DNA of 64,000 nt from Rhynochetos jubatus. Lineage: Eukaryota > Chordata > Aves > Eurypygiformes > Rhynochetidae. Position numbers and translations under genes: made by a program. Each line of letters opens with the position of its first letter. The first letter of the stretch is position 1. A model generated the notes under the pieces. The model had not been told where the DNA came from, did not search any database, and saw nothing but the letters and a program-made list of their open reading frames with translations. The stretch is from positions 17,448,774 through 17,512,773 of the forward strand of contig CM050664.1 in assembly GCA_027574665.1 (NCBI GenBank). Reading direction: 5' to 3'. This document shows, piece after piece, positions 1-10,370 of this stretch.

Positions 1-1040
1 ACATCTTTCCCAGCCTTTGCATCCTCCTCCCATAGCATTCCCCCCAGCCCAAAGCTGGGAAGGGCGATGGCACCGGCACGTGGCCTCAGCACAGACTGCT
101 GCATGTTCAGCATCCCTTCAGCCCCCCGACCCCAGCCCCATCTGGCTGGGGAAGCTGCAGGGCAGCCTGGCCCTTGGTCTGTCCCAGCTTGGTCTTGTGT
201 TGTTAGCTAAAGCTCTGGCTCAGTGCCTAACCTGTGCGGTGTTAATGTCCAGCATCCTCTGAGCAGGGTGGGCAGCGTCAGGGCAAGGAAAAATCCGTGT
301 AACATCACTCTGCAGCGGTGTTACATGCGGGACGTTGCAGTGATGTTGCACCTTGTTTCTTTTTCCCAAGCCATGTTCATTGCACACCTTTCAGCAACAA
401 TCCCTGCTCCCACCGGCGTCTGGCTCTCATGTCTGCTTATGCTTGGAAACAGGTATTTATGTCAGTGGTGAAATGGCTCATGTATAAATGAGGCTCAAGC
501 CCCAGATGCTCAGCTCTCCCCTGGCAGATGGCAGGCAAAGGTCTGTGCCTGTCTGTAAGGTGGTACCGATTTCACGCAGGCTCTGAACACAACACAGGAA
601 GGGAGATGTGTCTGCCAGGAGACTGGCAAAGGAGGCAGGTGAGGTGTAGAGCATCCCTTGAAGAGTAAATGGCACAAAAAGAAAGGAAGCATGTGCATTA
701 GGGAATCACCCCCAGGATGATCTGGTTGCTAAACTGGAATCTTCTTCTCCCTCTGCACTGGGGCAGGGGCCCACTGGGGCCAGCTGAAGGAAGAGTCCTC
801 CCTTCTAGCAGCAAACCTCTTCTCCAGTGAAGAGATTAAAGGAGGGCTCTGGGAAGGTGATAAATGTGGTCTCTTCCCTGCCTGACCTAGCCAGGTGGCA
901 GGAGCCTGCCTGGGAACGGGAACATCCACAACCTTCAGGTGCTGCCCAGTGCCCACACGTTCTCCTTCCCCCCGTGGGGCTGTGGCCGTCCTGCTGTGGG
1001 TCTGGCAAGCAGCACAGCCGCGGGGTGACCTTCCATCCCC
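1..1040. other. Intergenic, no gene seen
   Basis: Short open frames on both strands lack recognisable domains or repeated codon signatures, and I see no repeat family. A TATA-like string (gtataaatg) near 482-490 has no other promoter evidence around it. Confidence 0.5.
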
Positions 1041-1420
1041 TGCCTGCACCCAGCCCCGGCTCCCCAGCCGCCGCTGAGCAGCAGGTGACCCAAGCCGTAA
1101 CGACAACGGACGGGGCGTCTGCCCGGGTGGAGCAGGGACAGAACCACAGCCCGGCTCATCGCCCGCAGCGGGCCGGTTTGCTGAGCCCGGTTCTCCGGCA
1201 CTGCGCTCCGCATCTCCCCGCTGCCCGCCGGCGGGGCCAGCAGAGGGCGAGCGAAGGCCGCGCATCGCCCCTCCCGCCGCGCCCCCCCCACCCAGCCGCG
1301 GCTGCGGGCTGCCCGTCGTGCTCGGAGCTCGGGCGGCGAGCGGTCCGGGGCTCGGCAGCCCAGCGGCAAAGGGCATCAAGTGCTCTGCGGGCCTGGGCCG
1401 GCCGCGAGCGTGGAATGCGG
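1040..1420. promoter_or_regulatory. Small CpG-rich patch (candidate CpG island)
   Basis: Dense CpG dinucleotides and GC-rich sequence stand out from the flanks and end where a CR1 fragment begins. It could be an alternative upstream promoter of the netrin gene or the promoter of an unannotated transcript on either strand. No convincing exon or core promoter is visible, so this is a compositional call only. Confidence 0.35.
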
Positions 1421-1444
1421 GGAGGGCATGAGGTGCTGCCTGCT

Positions 1445-1806
1445 GAGAGGGTGTGGGAGTTGGGGTCGTTCAGCCTGGAGGAGGGCAGGCTCCTGGGAGG
1501 CCTTACAGCGGGGGACTTGTAAGAAAGATGGGGACAGGCTTCTTACCAAGGCCTTACCAAGGGGCAGTGGGATTACACTGGCAGGGGATAGGTTCAGATT
1601 GGACATAAAGAAGAAATTCTTTGCTATGAGAGTGGTGAGGCACTGGGACAGGCTGCCCAGAGAAGCTGTGGATGCCCCATCCCTGAAAGTGTTCAAGGCC
1701 AGGTTGGACAAGGCTTTGAACAAGCTGATTTAATGAAAGATGTCCCTGCAGTGGGGTGGGATGAGAGGGTCTTTAAAGGTCCCTTCAACCCAAACCATTC
1801 TGTGAT
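1445..1806 (+). mobile_element. CR1 LINE 3'-end fragment
   Basis: Sequence matches the 3' end of avian CR1 retrotransposons. The frame translates to the typical C-terminal tail of the CR1 reverse-transcriptase ORF (motifs LDIKKKFF, VRHWDRLPREAVDAP, FKARLDKAL). It is followed by the CR1 3' UTR (ggtcccttcaacccaaaccattctgtgatg). The element is 5'-truncated, with internal deletions and a degraded terminal repeat, so it is an old dead copy. The orientation is the same as that of the netrin gene. Confidence 0.9.
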
Positions 1807-2593
1807 GCTGTATCTGCCCCAGCTGACTCACTGCCAGAGCCACAGCTTTTGTTCCAAGAGCTTGTGGATGTCCATGCCCTTCCAGCAATCCTTCGTTGAA
1901 TGAGAAGCTTGGCAGGCACCAGATGTGTGTTCACATGGCATGAGGAGTAGGAATGGATGCAAACACAGAACAGGAGCTTGCAAGGGGCAGAGCTTCCTAC
2001 AGACACCAAGGTGGCAGAAACCACACAGTGTTTGAGCCCTCTCCTGCTCCCAGGCCTCGTGAATCTGCCCAGGAATTAGTGCAATGCAGTGAGCACCGTG
2101 TACTCTGTTCAGGGTAATGCTGGCATGCCGAGGGACACCCAGCAAGGCTTCAGCAGTCTGGTTCCTACTACAGCGAGTGTCCCATCCCTTTCAATGTCCT
2201 TAGCATCTCCTTGTTTGCCAAACTCAGATTCGTGTTTTTCTCTCAGGCTCTCCATCGTGCAGAGAGGGAACATGCAGGGAACACTGGAAATGGGGAAGCA
2301 GGAAATAACTTCTGCCCTTCTCAGCTGGGCTTTCACTGATGTGATGCCTCTGGACAGCAGTCCCAGGACTTCCCTATATAGTGGCCAGTGCCTCTAATGG
2401 CATGGGTCCCAGGACAGGGGGTCTGACACCATCCTCTGAGTGTGAAAACAGCAGCATGGAGGTTGTGATGACACTGAGGTTGTGACAACTCAGCACCACT
2501 CTGAGGCAGCCAGGCCAGGCCTGCTCTGTATCACAACTCACGTTAATGATAGTTCTTGTGCTTTCTGGTGAGGAAAACACCTTCAGGACCATC
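1807..2593. other. Intergenic spacer between two CR1 copies
   Basis: No gene, RNA or repeat is recognised. The segment separates two same-strand CR1 fragments of different degree of decay, so they are probably independent insertions. Confidence 0.5.
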
Positions 2594-2803
2594 ATTCTTC
2601 ACTGAGAGGGTGGTGAAGCACTGGAACAGGTTGCCCAGAGAGGCTGTGGATGCCCCATCCCTGGCTGTCTTCAAGGCCAGGCTGGATAAGGCTTTGAGCA
2701 ACCTGGTCTAGTGGAGGGTGTCCCTGCCCATGGCGGGGTGGGGGTTGGAACTAGATGATCTCTAAGGTCCCTTCCAAGTCTAACCATTCTATGATTCTAT
2801 GAT
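2594..2803 (+). mobile_element. CR1 LINE 3'-end fragment (severely truncated)
   Basis: About 210 bp of CR1 3' end: the conserved gagagggtggtgaagcactgg ... gtggatgccccatccctgg block, then the CR1 3' UTR. It terminates in the characteristic attctatgattctatgat microsatellite-like tail at 2786-2803. The intact tail marks the true 3' end and the + orientation. It is better preserved than the copy at 1445-1806. Confidence 0.95.
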
Positions 2804-3900
2804 CCCTGGGACAACTCCTGCTTTGCATCACCTCAGGATCTTGGACCCATGCCCTCTTTTGCCCCATTCCCTTGGTCATCCCAGCCACATGCACAAAGTC
2901 CCACACTTTCTTGGCAGTCACTGCCTCACTCTGCCCTACGCTTCCATCTAGCCATGCAAGGTACACCCTGGCCCTGCACTTGCTTCCCCTCTGGGATCTG
3001 TATTTGGGCTGCTGTGGCATTGTGGCTTGTGGCTTGGCCTCGTGGTTCTCCAAATGCACTAGTGTCCCCAAGAGAGACGGTGGGGCTTCAGGACACCTAC
3101 AGCAATGGACTTACAGAGCTTTGAGGTTTCCCTGTCCATGGCTTGGGTTTCCTCTACCCTGTCACCTGGTCGCTTTGCCCTTGTTTATCCACATCCCTGC
3201 TGCTGGAGTACGGGGAAATATGTTTTGTGCAACAAGGCTGAGAGCAGCAAACAGTATTTCCCCTGGGCCTCGTGGCCAGCTGGGCTCTCCTCCTTCAGCA
3301 AGCATCTGCCAGCCGGCTGGGGAGAGAGCTTCTCCTGCAACCTGCCGCCCTGAAGCAACAGGATGTGGGTACCAGGGGTCCTGCGATGCCAGGTGGGGAC
3401 CTTGAATGTGGTGGGCAGGTCCAGCACTGTGCTTGTATCTTCTCCCCACCTCTGGTACCTTCCTCAGTCCTTGCAAGGGCATCCACAGGAAGAATGTTCC
3501 CCAGGCCAAGCTGGAAGATGACCCCAGTGAGCGAGGGGATCCGGGTCCAGGATTTCTGCTCTCCTCTACCGCCTCGCACAGATGCTGATGAAATTACTGT
3601 CACCTTTTTTCCGTCCCACTGGCAGGTGGCTGGGGGATGGCAAGGACAGACCCTCCTGGGGAAGCCCGGAGGCAGCTGTGCTGGGCAGGCTCTCGCAGTG
3701 CAAATGCCTCATTTCTCTGTCCCCTCCCCGACCAAAAATCAGAGGCCAAAGCCGGACCTGGTGCAGCAGCACGTGAAAAGCCCCGGCATCACGGGATGGA
3801 GCAGAGACTCCATCCTCCTCCGTAAGAGGAGGTTGCTCCCCGCCTGGTAAATCCCTCATTTCTTCTGCTTTGGGAAACAGGGGAAGGATTATCGACTGCC
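2804..3900. other. Upstream flank of the netrin promoter
   Basis: No gene or repeat is recognised. GC and CpG content rise towards 3900, where the CpG island begins. Confidence 0.45.
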
Positions 3901-4269
3901 TTCCTCGCCGCACCGGCTGAGCCCTTGGGGTGCTGGGCTGCCGCTCCGGAGCACGCCCGGGCTGATGGACCCGCTTCGAGCAAAACAGATTTCCCTGGGC
4001 GCAATGAGGCTGGCCGGGCGGCAGGTGGGAGCCCGCGGTCAGCGGCACCCCCGCGACGCTGCCCCGCCGGGTGGGACGGCCCCTTCCTCCCCTCCCGGCC
4101 CGCTCCGCTACCGGCCCCTTCCCGCTCCGTTCCCGGCGGGGCGGCCGCGGCGGCGGGAGGCGGAGGCAGGGCTGGCAGCGCGGCGGCGGGCGGCGCACAC
4201 ACGCACACACACCTCCCTGCATGTGATTAAATGGCTCGAAATCTGCTTCTGATTTCCTCGGGGAGGTGA

Positions 4270-4656
4270 CTTTTCCCTTCTTTTCAACCCGGGATTTATT
4301 GGAGCCTTTTTACTCCGCTTCCAGGCAGCGGTCGGGGCTCAGTTTCTCCACTTCTTGCTTTTCTTTTCTTCTTTTATTTTTTTTTATTTTTCTTTATTTG
4401 TTTGTTTTCCCTTTCCTCTCCTTTTCTCCCTTCTCTCCTTCCCTGCCGCCTCTCTCCCTGCCGCAGCCGGAGCAGCCGCGGGCGGTGCGGCGGAGCGGGC
4501 GGGAGCACGGCCGGCTGCGGGCACGGCGCTGGGACCCGCCCGCACCGCCGGGAGCACCGCTCCCGCTTTGCACCATTTCTCCTGATTTTGCTTTCTCTTT
4601 CTCTCTCTCTTTTTTTTTTTCCCCCTCTCCTTCTCTGGCAATTTGTTATTATTGCT

Positions 4657-4687
<31 letters not shown>

Positions 4688-4838
4688 TGTGTGTCGCGAT
4701 CAGCCGAGGGAAGGGGGAGCTGCCCCCGCGCCCCGCCGCCCGCCCTGCTGCTGCTGCGGCGGCGGCGGCCCCAGCTCCTCTCGCGGCCTCGACCCCGGAC
4801 CTGCCGCCCGGACCGACCCCGCTACCTGCCCGGCCGCG
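4270..4838 (+). other. NTN3: Probable non-coding exon 1 (5' UTR) of NTN3
   Basis: The 3' boundary is supported by the donor at 4839 (cggccgcg|gtaagccg). The 5' boundary is arbitrary, because no TATA box or initiator decides it. No ATG occurs between about 4235 and the donor, nor in the 29-nt leader of the next exon (13795-13823), so the mature leader would lack upstream start codons. The exon is unusually pyrimidine-rich. Whether the whole stretch is transcribed is inference. Confidence 0.45.
4342..4694 (+). repeat. Long polypyrimidine/T-rich tract with T20 and (GT)n
   Basis: Two C/T-rich blocks (about 4342-4448 and 4580-4684) flank a GC-rich core. The second contains (tc)n, a T run and a 20-nt T run at 4665-4684, followed by gtgtgtgtgt. 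It lies in the probable promoter/first exon. Such tracts are length-polymorphic and prone to assembly error. Confidence 0.8.
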
Positions 4839-6999
4839 GTAAGCCGCTCCTCCAACTTCCCGGCTCCGGCGGCCCCGGCCGAGCAGCTCCCGGCTCTCCT
4901 CCCCACCGCTCCCTCCCTCGTTGCCTTTTATTCCTCCCTCTTCCCCCCCCACCCCCCCACCCCCTCCCTTTATTTCCCTTTCTATGCTTTCGCCGCCGAA
5001 AACGGGACCTCCCCGCGGCGCGGCCGGGAGTGCTGCCCGCCCGCAGCCGGGCACGGCCGAGCCCCGCTCCCGGCCACGGGCAGCCCCGGCCGCTGCTCTG
5101 CGCTTTGTCCTGGCCCGGCCCGGCTCGCTGCCACCGCCCCGGCAGAACCGGCGGGGGGGTGGGACGCGGGGGTACTCGGCGCTGTACGAAGCCTCACGGT
5201 GCGGCAGACCCGCGCCCCGCCGTGGAGCTGCCGGGGGGCAGCGGAGCCTCCCCGGCGCCGAGTCCCGGCTCGGGTGCGGGTGCAGGCAGCGGCGGGAGCC
5301 GTGCCAGACTGCTGCCTGCCGTGCCAGCTCCGCCTGCCCCGGCGCGGGGCTCGCACGTGCTGCCCCCTGCCCGCAGCCCCGCCGGAGGCTGTCACCCGCT
5401 GGGAAGGTCCCGCCGGCACAAAGCCACCGGGCAGCTGGGCAGGGTGGCTTCACCCCTGCCACCAACCCGGGTTTGGGGCCGTCGCCGGTCCCTTCTCCTC
5501 ACGGCTGCCTCGGAGAGACCCCTCCGCCGTGCGGCTCGGAGCGTGGTTCCCTCCCGCCCGGTGCGCTTGGCTGTGTTGCGGTCCCGGGGCCAGGCTGGGT
5601 GAGACCTCCCCGAAGCACAGCCGGGGGGAGGGCTGGCGGTTCTGGCCAGGGCATGTGCGAGCGGGTGGTGGCACAGGGAGAAGGGAAGTTGGGCTGCGTC
5701 TGGTGGGTTTGCTTTTGCTTTTCTGTCTTGGAGCTGCCGAACCCTCGTTCCTTCAAAATGCTGTCCCACCCCCAGCTTCCCCAGCCCGCTGGTGAGTGGG
5801 TGGATGGAAATACCTTTCTTGGGATAGGGAATAACTGGTGTGATGGGGGACGTGGCGCTCGGCAGTCTGCAGCCTCACTTGGCTCTCGCCAAGCAGGGTG
5901 GGTGAGGAAGGCCCCGTGGGCAGGAGGAGCAGGAGCTCCAGCAGCGAGGTGGTCCTGCTGGTTTGCTGCACAGCCCAGCAACGCTTGCGCAAGGATTCTC
6001 CTCTCTCGGGTGAGCTCACGCTGTGAACATGTGGGACATAACCTGGGCTGAGCATCCCCAGCTGCATCTGTGCCGTTTGTGTTGGACCTGTAGTTGGGCT
6101 GAGATGATACTGAGCATTGACCTGGATGTGCAAACCCTGGACAGCTGGAAGTGACACAGATGCTCCTTCCCCGGCTGAGTTCACTGTTGTCTGCTCTCAA
6201 AGCCAGGAGAAGCTGGAACTCCCTGTAACCAGTGTAGCAAGGATGCGGCTTGAGCCGTGCTCCAAAAACACCCTCCAAGGCGTTTGGATGGATAGAGGGC
6301 AACTTTTTTTTTTTTTTTCCTCTTTTTCTGCAATATCCCAATTATAAAACAGAGGGAGCTGCTGTGCTTTTCTGACCACCTGGTTGGAGCAAGCTGGTGA
6401 GGGGACAGGAGGTCCTGCAGTCCAAGAGCAGGGTGGGCTGTGAGGGTCCCAACATCCCTCCCTCCACAGCCTGCATGTGGAAGGAGGAAGGTGAGTCGGG
6501 TTGCCGCAGAGAAGAGGGGAGGCATAATGCCGGGTTGGGCAGGAGCTGAGATGAGTTTGCAGCCTGGGCAAGGAAGAAGCCAGGCCCAGGGATGCAGCTG
6601 ATGGCACTGCGGCCTGAAGCGAGGATCCCACCAGAAATGTGAGCTGCTGGGCTAGGCTGTGGGATGTTGCTGCTCCCTGGGCACCAGACTACGGCGACTC
6701 CAGCCTGGGCTGGCTGTGAGGGAGGTCCTGCCTTCGGTGGCAGCTGGTGGAGGTGCAGGTCTGAGCAGGATTTCCCAGCCCTGAAGGAGGTAAGCATCGG
6801 CGCAGGCGTTGAGGCACGTGCTGAGATGGCTTCGTCTTCCTTCAGCAGAGAAGCAGCCTGCCATGCCAAGGGTGTCCACGGCACCTCTGCTCCCTGTTCC
6901 CTCACCCTGTTAGTCAGGCCCTGCTCCATAAGGAAGCAATTATTTTGTGCCCCCACGAGCCCCTCCCTGAGCCTGCGCAGGACACTTGCGCTCGGTATG

Positions 7000-7372
7000 G
7001 AAACGCGACAGATTTTCCATATTCCGCTTTGCCCCGTGATGTTTAAAAACGTACGTGATGGCCTCTTCCAAGTGCTGCAGACTTGGCTGGCACTCAAGCA
7101 ATAACAGGCTGTGTGACACCACGGCCATGAAGTATCGTACCAATAGCCGGAGAGGGGGGGGAAAATGAGATGTCAAAGTGCAGCGTGTTTCCGGCCCCGT
7201 TGTCGTGAGCCATCCTCTACCCGATGTGAGAGATCTTTCAAAGCTGGCCAAATGTTGTCATCTCTGAATACCATGTTAAATATTCATCCAGACTATTTTC
7301 AACATCTGTGCCCAGCATGTTGTGAAAAGGCAACAAGGGACGTTATGGAAACCAGATCACTTTATTCCCATA
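7000..7372. promoter_or_regulatory. AT-richer island, candidate conserved non-coding element
   Basis: This stretch differs from its GC-rich surroundings and is free of recognisable repeats. It contains a ccaatag box, a caaatgttg/atgttaaatattcat core and ccatatgg-type sites. Its composition resembles vertebrate conserved non-coding elements in introns of developmental genes. Conservation could not be tested. Confidence 0.25.
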
Positions 7373-7973
7373 TGGAGTGGAAAGGGGTTGAAGCGATGAG
7401 GGCTTCTGGGCTGGGACCGCGCAAGTCCCATGCATCCGCTGGGAGCAGCGGGAGGAAAACCCTCTGAACCCTGAGGGATGCTCCTGGGAGCACACGATGG
7501 AGCTGAGTGGCGTGGCAGGAGTCTGCATAGGGGTTCAGGGAGCGGGGGTGGGATTAGAGTTGAGGAACGCAACAAGTCAAGCAGTAGGAGAGGTTGATGA
7601 ATAGGGTAGCATTGAGGCAGCCATGCTTTCTGCTCCTGTGAGGCCAAACACCATGTCCAGCTTGCGCTGACTGGGGGCTGCAATGGAGTGTTGCAGTAAA
7701 ACAGATTCAGCCACTCAGTGTGCGGCTGATACTGTGCTTAAATGTCCTCTCCCGTGAGTGGGACCACCTCTACCTGGGACTGCTGGCGAGCAGAATGGGC
7801 ATGGGAGACTCAGCAGGATGCCTGTGCTGGACTTCAGACACTCCTTCCCATGGGCAGGGTGGCTTATATGTTACCAAAATGGGTGAGCAGGGATGCATCC
7901 CAGCATCCAGCCTTTGACAGCTCCGTGCACATGGCTGAGTAGCCTGAGGACTGTTTGCTTCGTGGTGGATTTA

Positions 7974-7998
7974 CTTTTTTTTGTTTTGTTTTGTTTTC
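7974..7998. repeat. (TTTTG)n simple repeat
   Basis: Short T-rich run of ttttg units. Confidence 0.85.
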
Positions 7999-8065
7999 GA
8001 TAACCTAGGAAATCTGGGCTCTGTTTCTGCCTTTTGTAACATCAGGCTGCAACTAATTCAAGCCA

Positions 8066-8190
8066 GGCCAGATTCTGACCACAGGTATGCCAGTGTAAAT
8101 TTGAATGGAGTCGCTTACGTCTTGGTTTGGCCCGATCTGAATGGAGTTACTTCTGGCTGATGCCAAAGGGGCTGAGGTCAGAATCTGGCC
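8066..8190. mobile_element. Palindromic MITE-like element with 15-bp inverted termini
   Basis: The left end ggccagattctgacc (8066-8080) and right end ggtcagaatctggcc (8176-8190) are perfect reverse complements. The interior carries degraded inverted copies (cagtgtaaatttgaatggagt on the left, gaatggagttacttctggctgatg on the right). This agrees with an old palindromic, non-autonomous repeat that I recall from sauropsid genomes, in which 'agattctgacctcag...gtgtaaatc...ggagttac' arms face each other. The family name is not certain. Confidence 0.7.
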
Positions 8191-9769
8191 CATCCTTTCC
8201 TGCGTGCAGTGTAATTTGTATGCGTCTCCTGGCACCGCTGGGGTATCGTATGGCTTGTGTAATGCTGGCTCCTGCCTGCCAGAGTGCATTGCAATATCTA
8301 TCACTGGGAGTGCCTGCTGCAGGAAGACGCTGCCTTGTAATTGCCCGCATGAGCTGCACCTACTTTGGGGAGCAGGGGCTGAAAGCCCGAGGGGCCGCAC
8401 AGAGCTGTTGGCTCTGCAGATGTGGGTCCATACACACTTGGAAGCTTCTGATAGTTAAATATGGGAAGAGAGGAGGGAGCTCGTAAAGAAAAGCGAGGCA
8501 TGTCCTTGGTGCCATTAGCCGCGTCCCAAGTGGGCATGGGTCGCTCCATTAGTGGCTGGAAGGCGATTAGCACTGCCCGACGCATCCCTCCAGCCTCTCC
8601 CCGCAGCACGATCTCCCTCCCACTGGAAAGCCGAGCCTGCTCCCAGTGCCTTGGCTGCATGGGGTTTTTCCTTTCATTTTAAATACTTCTTGGTTGGGTT
8701 TTTTTTTTTTTGTCCCAGCTACACATGGAATGATTTATCCATGGCCAGAGCACAGTTTGGTCTTGATGCATTCTGCTTGTTGGGTGGGGGAGTGAAGCAT
8801 CCCCCAGCTGGCACCGGTGCAGTGGGTGAGGGACCAGTGCCTGCAGAGGGGAGGGAGGCAGCAGGGACCTGGGGACCCCAACAGCTCCCCGAGATGGGTC
8901 CCATTCATTGGGCTGGGACAGAGCTGCAGTGGGTTGCTCCAGCAGCACATGTGGCAAGGGAGCAAGGATCCCCTTATTAGGGAGGGCCTATAATGAGGTG
9001 GGAATGTGCAAGGTCTGGCAGCAGATATATACTGGTTAAGGGATGTGCTCTGGGTGTTTGTGCTTGGTTACAGCTTCTCTAAGCTCATCATTCCCCTTCT
9101 GCTTTGAGTCCTCTCCTGTCACCCCAGTGCCATCCTGCTCACAGGGTACCTGAGCTGATGGCAGGCTTTACCAGGGTTTTCATGGGGCTGGCACAGTTTG
9201 GGGATGAACAGTCCACACGGATTGGCCCTATCCAAGCACTTCAAACCTACCTGGGGGATCCCCTGAAGTGCCCAGGTCCTTTGGTCCTTGTCCAGGGTTC
9301 TCTGCCCACTGCTCTGCGGCTGTGCCGTGCCATGAGAAGCCTTTTGGTGTCCCATGCAGATGGGTGGCTCCATCCCTGTCCTGTGCTGGCACCCCAGACC
9401 TTGTCCCTTTGCATAGGGTGATGCAGCACCCTGGAGTGACCAGGCATCTCCATCCCAATCAGTTCCAAGTAAGGCCACATGCTATCCATGGGGGATGCAA
9501 GCACCCCACACACTGTGCTGTCCTGACCCAGAGGAGAAATCCAGCCTGCTTGCGCTGTGTCCACGGGCTGGGAGAGGATCCGGTGAAGTGGCTTGGGTCC
9601 CTGGTAGGAGGGAAGCACCATTTCCCTGCCTTCACTTGAGCGTTTCCCCTTCCCCTCACGGACAATGCTGGCTGCTCAGCTTCAGCCATCACTTGCCTTC
9701 TAAAGCTGCATTTTCCAGTGGTTGGGCTGCAGCAGCTAAGGGAGCACTGCTTGCACCGCTCACCTTCTC

Positions 9770-9905
9770 TGTCTGCTTTAATTAGAGAGGGCTGCTCCCA
9801 CGCCGCAAAGGTCCTGGGATCAAATCTGGCTAATAATCCCCTTCCCTTCCCATCCCATGTTGTTCCACTTAATCCTGTAATTACCTTTGCAAAGTTGCTG
9901 CTGCC
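9770..9905. promoter_or_regulatory. Candidate regulatory island with paired TAATTA sites
   Basis: Contains tttaattag (9777-9785), gctaataat and gtaattacc (TAATTA at 9878-9883), plus a TCF-like gatcaaat. Homeodomain-type cores cluster within ~130 bp of otherwise GC-rich intron. Function is inferred from motifs only. Confidence 0.25.
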
Positions 9906-10229
9906 CTGGTCTGCTGGGTGGTGACCCTGAGCCTGCTGTAGGCACCAGCATCCGTATTTGGGGAAGTTTCCTTCCTTTGCCCTGGCTCACCTGCTGCACC
10001 TGTCTCATGCATTCCATTTTGGGGACCAAGCACCCATCTGATGGCTCGGCACTAGGAGATCCAGAGCTCTGGGTGTGCATCCGCGCTTGGCATCGCTCTC
10101 GGTCCTCCTGGGAAGGCAATGGGAAGGGGAACCCACAGCGGGCTGGAGCATTGCCCCGACAAGCCTTCCACAAGGCGAGGAAATGCCGCTGGTCGCCTTG
10201 GGAAGTGTGTTGCTGTAGGGAGAAGGGGT

Positions 10230-10370
10230 GTGGAGGCGTTGGATGCGGTAGCTAATTTTTTTAAAGCACTTCTGAAGCGCTACGGCGTCGTGACTTCCTT
10301 CCAAACCGCACGGCTGTTAGCATTCCCCAAGCAGAGGAGTGAGGAAATCGCCCACCTCAAAAATGCAGCC
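10230..10370. promoter_or_regulatory. Weak candidate conserved element
   Basis: Short AT-richer stretch (gctaatttttttaaagcacttctgaag...) in a GC-rich intron. There is no repeat match and no coding signal. Confidence 0.18.

Larger units (their letters stand above)
3900..5640. promoter_or_regulatory. NTN3: CpG island, probable NTN3 promoter
   Basis: This is the longest CpG-dense block in the window, with runs of CGG/GCC and GC-box-like ggcggg sequences. It lies upstream of the coding exons on the same strand and contains a strong splice donor (gcg|gtaagc, GT at 4839). Netrin genes commonly have CpG-island promoters and a leading non-coding exon, so this is the best promoter candidate. Long open frames on both strands here follow from the lack of AT-rich stop codons and are not credible genes. 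The start site cannot be placed from sequence. Confidence 0.75.

Noticed and set aside
482..490. TATA-box-like string gtataaatg
   Set aside because: No initiator, CpG enrichment or downstream exon supports a promoter.
729..1522. Overlapping 200-plus-codon frames on both strands over the small CpG-rich patch
   Set aside because: GC-driven absence of stops, low complexity, and the + frame runs into a CR1 fragment.
1380..1733. Protein-like frame with LDIKKKFF...FKARLDKAL
   Set aside because: This is the decayed C-terminal tail of the CR1 reverse-transcriptase ORF and not a host gene.
4266..5795. Very long open frame (~509 codons) across the CpG island, and a ~363-codon one on the opposite strand
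   Set aside because: Both have low-complexity Pro/Arg/Ala/Gly/Ser composition, contain the T-runs as poly-Phe or poly-Lys, and show no domain. They arise from GC-rich DNA lacking stop codons. The + strand frame does not begin with ATG.
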